Assembly (NCBI GenBank): GCA_963662175.1 | Contig: OY759215.1 | Location: 9,537,079 to 9,601,078, forward strand | DNA length: 64,000 bases | From: Aradus depressus | Lineage: Eukaryota; Arthropoda; Insecta; Hemiptera; Aradidae | Direction of reading: 5' to 3' | Shown here: positions 61,455-64,000 of the stretch, one piece after another | Numbering within the stretch: position 1 is the first letter of the stretch | Layout of the letters: each line of letters starts with the position of its first letter | The notes under the pieces: generated by a model | What the model was told of the DNA's origin: nothing | What the model saw: the letters and a program-made list of their open reading frames with translations, nothing else | Databases searched by the model: none | Position numbers and translations under genes: made by a program

Positions 61455-62148
61455 ATTTTTATATCTTAGAGATCACAATACAACGAAAACGAAGGGTCCC
61501 TGCAAGGTTATGATTTATATTTCACACCACCAAGTGTACTTATCAGGATTTCGCTCCTCAAGTGATGTAGAAGAATGAAGAAGCCATTAACCATTGGCTA
61601 TTTAATGAAGACAGTGTTGTGAATGGAACGGATTGGATAAAGTTGAAATTGGAAGCCTCACTAAGGATGAAGTAAAATTATTGAAAGAGTAATATTTCAT
61701 ATATTTTTTTTCTCATGCCTTCGAGTCATTTTTCACAGTAAAATATCCATCATCTCAAGTTTTCTTCAGATAAAGTTCTTCACAGTTACAATGTTTGTGA
61801 GTAACTTTTGGAAAAGTTCCTCTTCCAAAATATACCAGTGAAAATATTAAAGAATGAAATTACAGATCAAACATATTTTATGTGAAGTGAAATCCTCTCA
61901 TTAAATGGAACGTTACTCCCAGAAGTACTTACTTCGATGGCAAAGTCAGCACGAGAGGAATTAATATTTTAGACAACACAAAAGCCCCAGCGCCTCCGTC
62001 TTCCATTATAAAATTGACATATAAACAACTGAAAAGTTTAGAAAAATGTCCCAAAGGAAATAAATGCAAAGTTGCAGCACGCTTAAAAAAAATATAAAAT
62101 TACCTATTTATGATTAATTTTTTTTTTTTGTTTAAGTTTCGTTTTTGT
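61455..62148 (+). other. Unassigned sequence with a possible coding remnant
   Basis: An ATG-less open frame at about 61887-62098 translates to KWNVTPRSTYFDGKVSTRGI, DNTKAPAPPSS and LKSLEKCPKGNKCKVAARLKK, which looks protein-like. Unidentified; may be an exon or transposase relic. Confidence 0.25.
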
Positions 62149-62262
62149 GTCACAGGCTTAACTATGAGGTCATATCGCGCTCTTGTCGCCCTGGTGGACA
62201 TGAGCCCGACTCTAGTGAGAGTTCTACATTTTGCCTATCCAGGGATTTTTAAGGAGTTTAAG
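62149..62262 (-). mobile_element. SINE1 fragment, diverged
   Basis: TAACTATGAGGTCATATCGC, GGTGGACATGAGCCCGACTC, and GAGAGTTCTACATTTTGCC from the SINE1 3' half. Confidence 0.65.
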
Positions 62263-62458
62263 CTATTCTTATTGATTGGTGTGATAGTAGAATAGACAGA
62301 ATCCGCACTGTCCAAGTGGAATTTTGAAAACATTATGACTTGGATTTACTAGGTTTATTTTTTTCATAATTGAAAGGTGCATATAGGATATTTCAGTAAA
62401 AGGTATAATTGAATTAGAAGAATTAATTTTTAAAATTAAAAAAAACAATTTTATAGTT

Positions 62459-62648
62459 AGTTATTGGGACTCATGCCCGGGCTTCAACTACGAGGTCATA
62501 TCACCTACATACCAGAGCACTCTTTCGTCACTTTTGTGGATATAAGCCCGACTCTACTATGGGAGTTCTAAATTTTGTTTACCCTAAATTTTTATTCACC
62601 TAAGGCCGGGGTCCTTAACGAGTACCTGACATCGCACAGGCACAGAAC
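62459..62648 (-). mobile_element. SINE1, 3' half
   Basis: GGGACTCATGCCCGGGCTTC to GAGTACCTGACATCGCACAG; the tRNA head is absent. Confidence 0.75.
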
Positions 62649-62707
62649 TTTCAAAAAACATATTAAATATATTTTATAAATAATAATTATTTGTCAATAG
62701 CGATTAT

Positions 62708-62909
62708 TGTCAAGAGCGAGTTGGACACAATGCCTACCAATACGTATACCTTAAAACGTTTATACCAAGAGCTATTTCGTCACTCTGGTGAACATGAGCC
62801 CGACTCTACTATGGGAGTTCTAAATTTTGTTAACCCTAAATTCTTTTCATTTAGGGTAGGCTTTAATGAGTACCTGACATCGCACAGGCACGGAACCATC
62901 GTTTAACGT
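62708..62909 (-). repeat. Duplicated flank plus SINE1 fragment
   Basis: GTCAAGAGCGAGTTGGACAC followed by AATGCCTACCAATA also occurs at 29757-29793 near another SINE1 copy. The SINE1 part (62766-62909) contains CCAAGAGCTATTTCGTCAC and GGAACCATCGTTTAACGTT and lacks the tail. Confidence 0.65.
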
Positions 62910-63085
62910 TAGGAGGCTACTAATGGAAGCGGAGAATTAACCTATTAACTATTTAGCAGTTTTAGTAGCATACTCAGTCAACATATAAACATCTACTTTA
63001 TATTAAACAGAAACGCTTCCTTCCTTTCCTATATGAGCTACCTACACTATCAGATCATTCTCCGTCATGCTAAAGGAAGTAGTTT

Positions 63086-63330
63086 TTCCAACTATACGAA
63101 GAGTACGGTAAGTTACGTAATTCGGCAGAAATTCGATGCGGAATTTTTAAAGGTGTTTCATGTTTTCGGACATGAAATTTTATAACTGAATTCAATTTTT
63201 CGAGAAATTGGTCAAAGGAAAGGGGGTGAACCAGAGAAGTGGGGCTCGACACGAATAACTGCCGATGTAATGAACCTATCGACACAAAATTTAATATGAG
63301 AATTCAGAATCCTATGTAAGTCAAATATTT
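63086..63330 (+). repeat. Family A, shortened copy
   Basis: Left end CCAACTATACGAAGAGTACG and GGTAAGTTACGTAA, then GAGAAATTGGTCAAAGGAAA and AATAACTGCCGATGTAATG modules; internal modules deleted. Confidence 0.65.
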
Positions 63331-63559
63331 TCCCTTCAATGTCTTTCACGGCTTATCTTGCGAATACGGTTCATCGTTCATGAGTATATGTCTGGATTTA
63401 TTTTGAAATACAGAAAATCTTAATGGTGTCATTATCTCTAACTGTAACTAACTACGACCAACATTTTTTGAAGGTTTTGTCTTTCTTGACTTACCGTGCG
63501 AAGACAATATATAATATAAATATAATATGTATATGTATGTACAATTTATGAGAAGTCAT
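63331..63559. other. Unassigned AT-rich sequence
   Basis: Nothing recognised. Confidence 0.3.
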
Positions 63560-63662
63560 TGGATAACAAATTGGAAAACATGAAATTCTGATGAAAACTC
63601 ACAATCAAATTTCTGACTGATTACATAACTTCCCCTATACTTCGTAGAGATGGGAAGTAAAA
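63560..63662 (-). repeat. Family A left-end fragment, reverse
   Basis: GAAAACTCACAATCAAATTT, CTGACTGATTACATAACTTC and CCCCTATACTTCGTAGAGAT then GGGAAGTAAAAC: the inverse of the left end only. Confidence 0.65.
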
Positions 63663-64000
63663 CAATAATATTGCAAATATTGTAATGCCAGGCTGGAGGA
63701 GAATGTTCTGCTAACTATTGTAACAATATAAATATGTTGTATCATAGTAGTAGTAAAAAAAAAATGTTCTAATGCTTTTGATAAATAAAATAGTCAATTA
63801 TAAATCAAAAAACAATTAAATGCTCGAACAATCAATAATTTTATTTGATGTGGTGTACCATACACATGAAAGACAACCATTTCTTTTTTATGTGTATTCG
63901 ATTCCACACCAACATAGATTACTTCAAGTCCAAAGTACATTATTAAATTCAAACAACCTTTACAAGAAGTAGAAAGAAGGTTCACTGTAATCATTAATAA
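63663..64000. other. Unassigned AT-rich sequence to window end
   Basis: A 66-codon minus-strand frame at 63794-63994 is present but not recognisable. Confidence 0.3.

Overview
The window looks like a repeat-dominated, AT-rich nuclear segment from an arthropod (insect or crustacean; I cannot decide further). The signs are spliced GT-AG genes, an arthropod-type MADF/BESS gene, an R1-clade LINE, Bel/Pao, piggyBac, Transib, Helitron and pogo-like elements, and a SINE family whose tails can be (CCTAA)n. There is no prokaryotic gene organisation. Only one ordinary host gene is well supported; almost everything else is mobile DNA in various states of decay.

Layout. 0-10 kb: LINE tail fragments, an RNase H-type LINE fragment, tRNA-SINE copies and two copies of a modular dispersed repeat (family A). 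10.2-21.1 kb: a nested stack. A pogo/Tigger-like MITE with TA target duplication is split by an LTR retrotransposon (near-identical LTRs, one Gag-like ORF, no pol), by an apparently intact two-ORF R1-clade LINE, and by a tRNA-SINE. 21-26.5 kb: reversed family A, a 948-bp piggyBac-like MITE in TTAA, promoter-like sequence, a 451-bp foldback element with an 8-bp target duplication, and a second large inverted repeat. 26.98-30.97 kb: a three-exon MADF-BESS gene on the minus strand with a SINE-bearing foldback in intron 1. 31.4-33.8 kb: a hAT-like MITE inside family A, then a 1.42-kb Transib (RAG1-related) transposon with RSS-like termini, itself inserted in the head of a tRNA-SINE. 34.5-39.3 kb: 17-bp and 47-bp minisatellites, full-length family A copies, a palindromic element and a perfect 92-bp-arm palindrome. 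39.4-47.5 kb: mostly unassigned AT-rich DNA with MITEs and a GC-rich island. 47.78-53.26 kb: a young but internally deleted Bel/Pao retrotransposon. 53.56-55.02 kb: a Helitron with a broken Rep remnant. 56.2-58.6 kb: a foldback-type element whose arms are 35-bp minisatellites, plus a relative. 59.1-60.8 kb: a decayed jockey-like LINE split by a second tRNA-SINE family. The rest is SINE fragments and family A pieces.

The items I would look at first are: (1) the Transib element, whose ends show CACAGTG heptamer, 23-nt spacer and a nonamer-like ACAAAAGTC, with TSD CGCCG, and whose C-terminal transposase remnant is still readable; (2) family A, a recurrent element of about 0.7-1 kb made of roughly 130-bp modules with hairpin-like termini, which I cannot place in any known superfamily; (3) the nested stack at 10.2-21.1 kb, which gives a full relative order of insertions. 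Element classes are inferred from motifs, termini and target duplications read by eye; no database search was possible.
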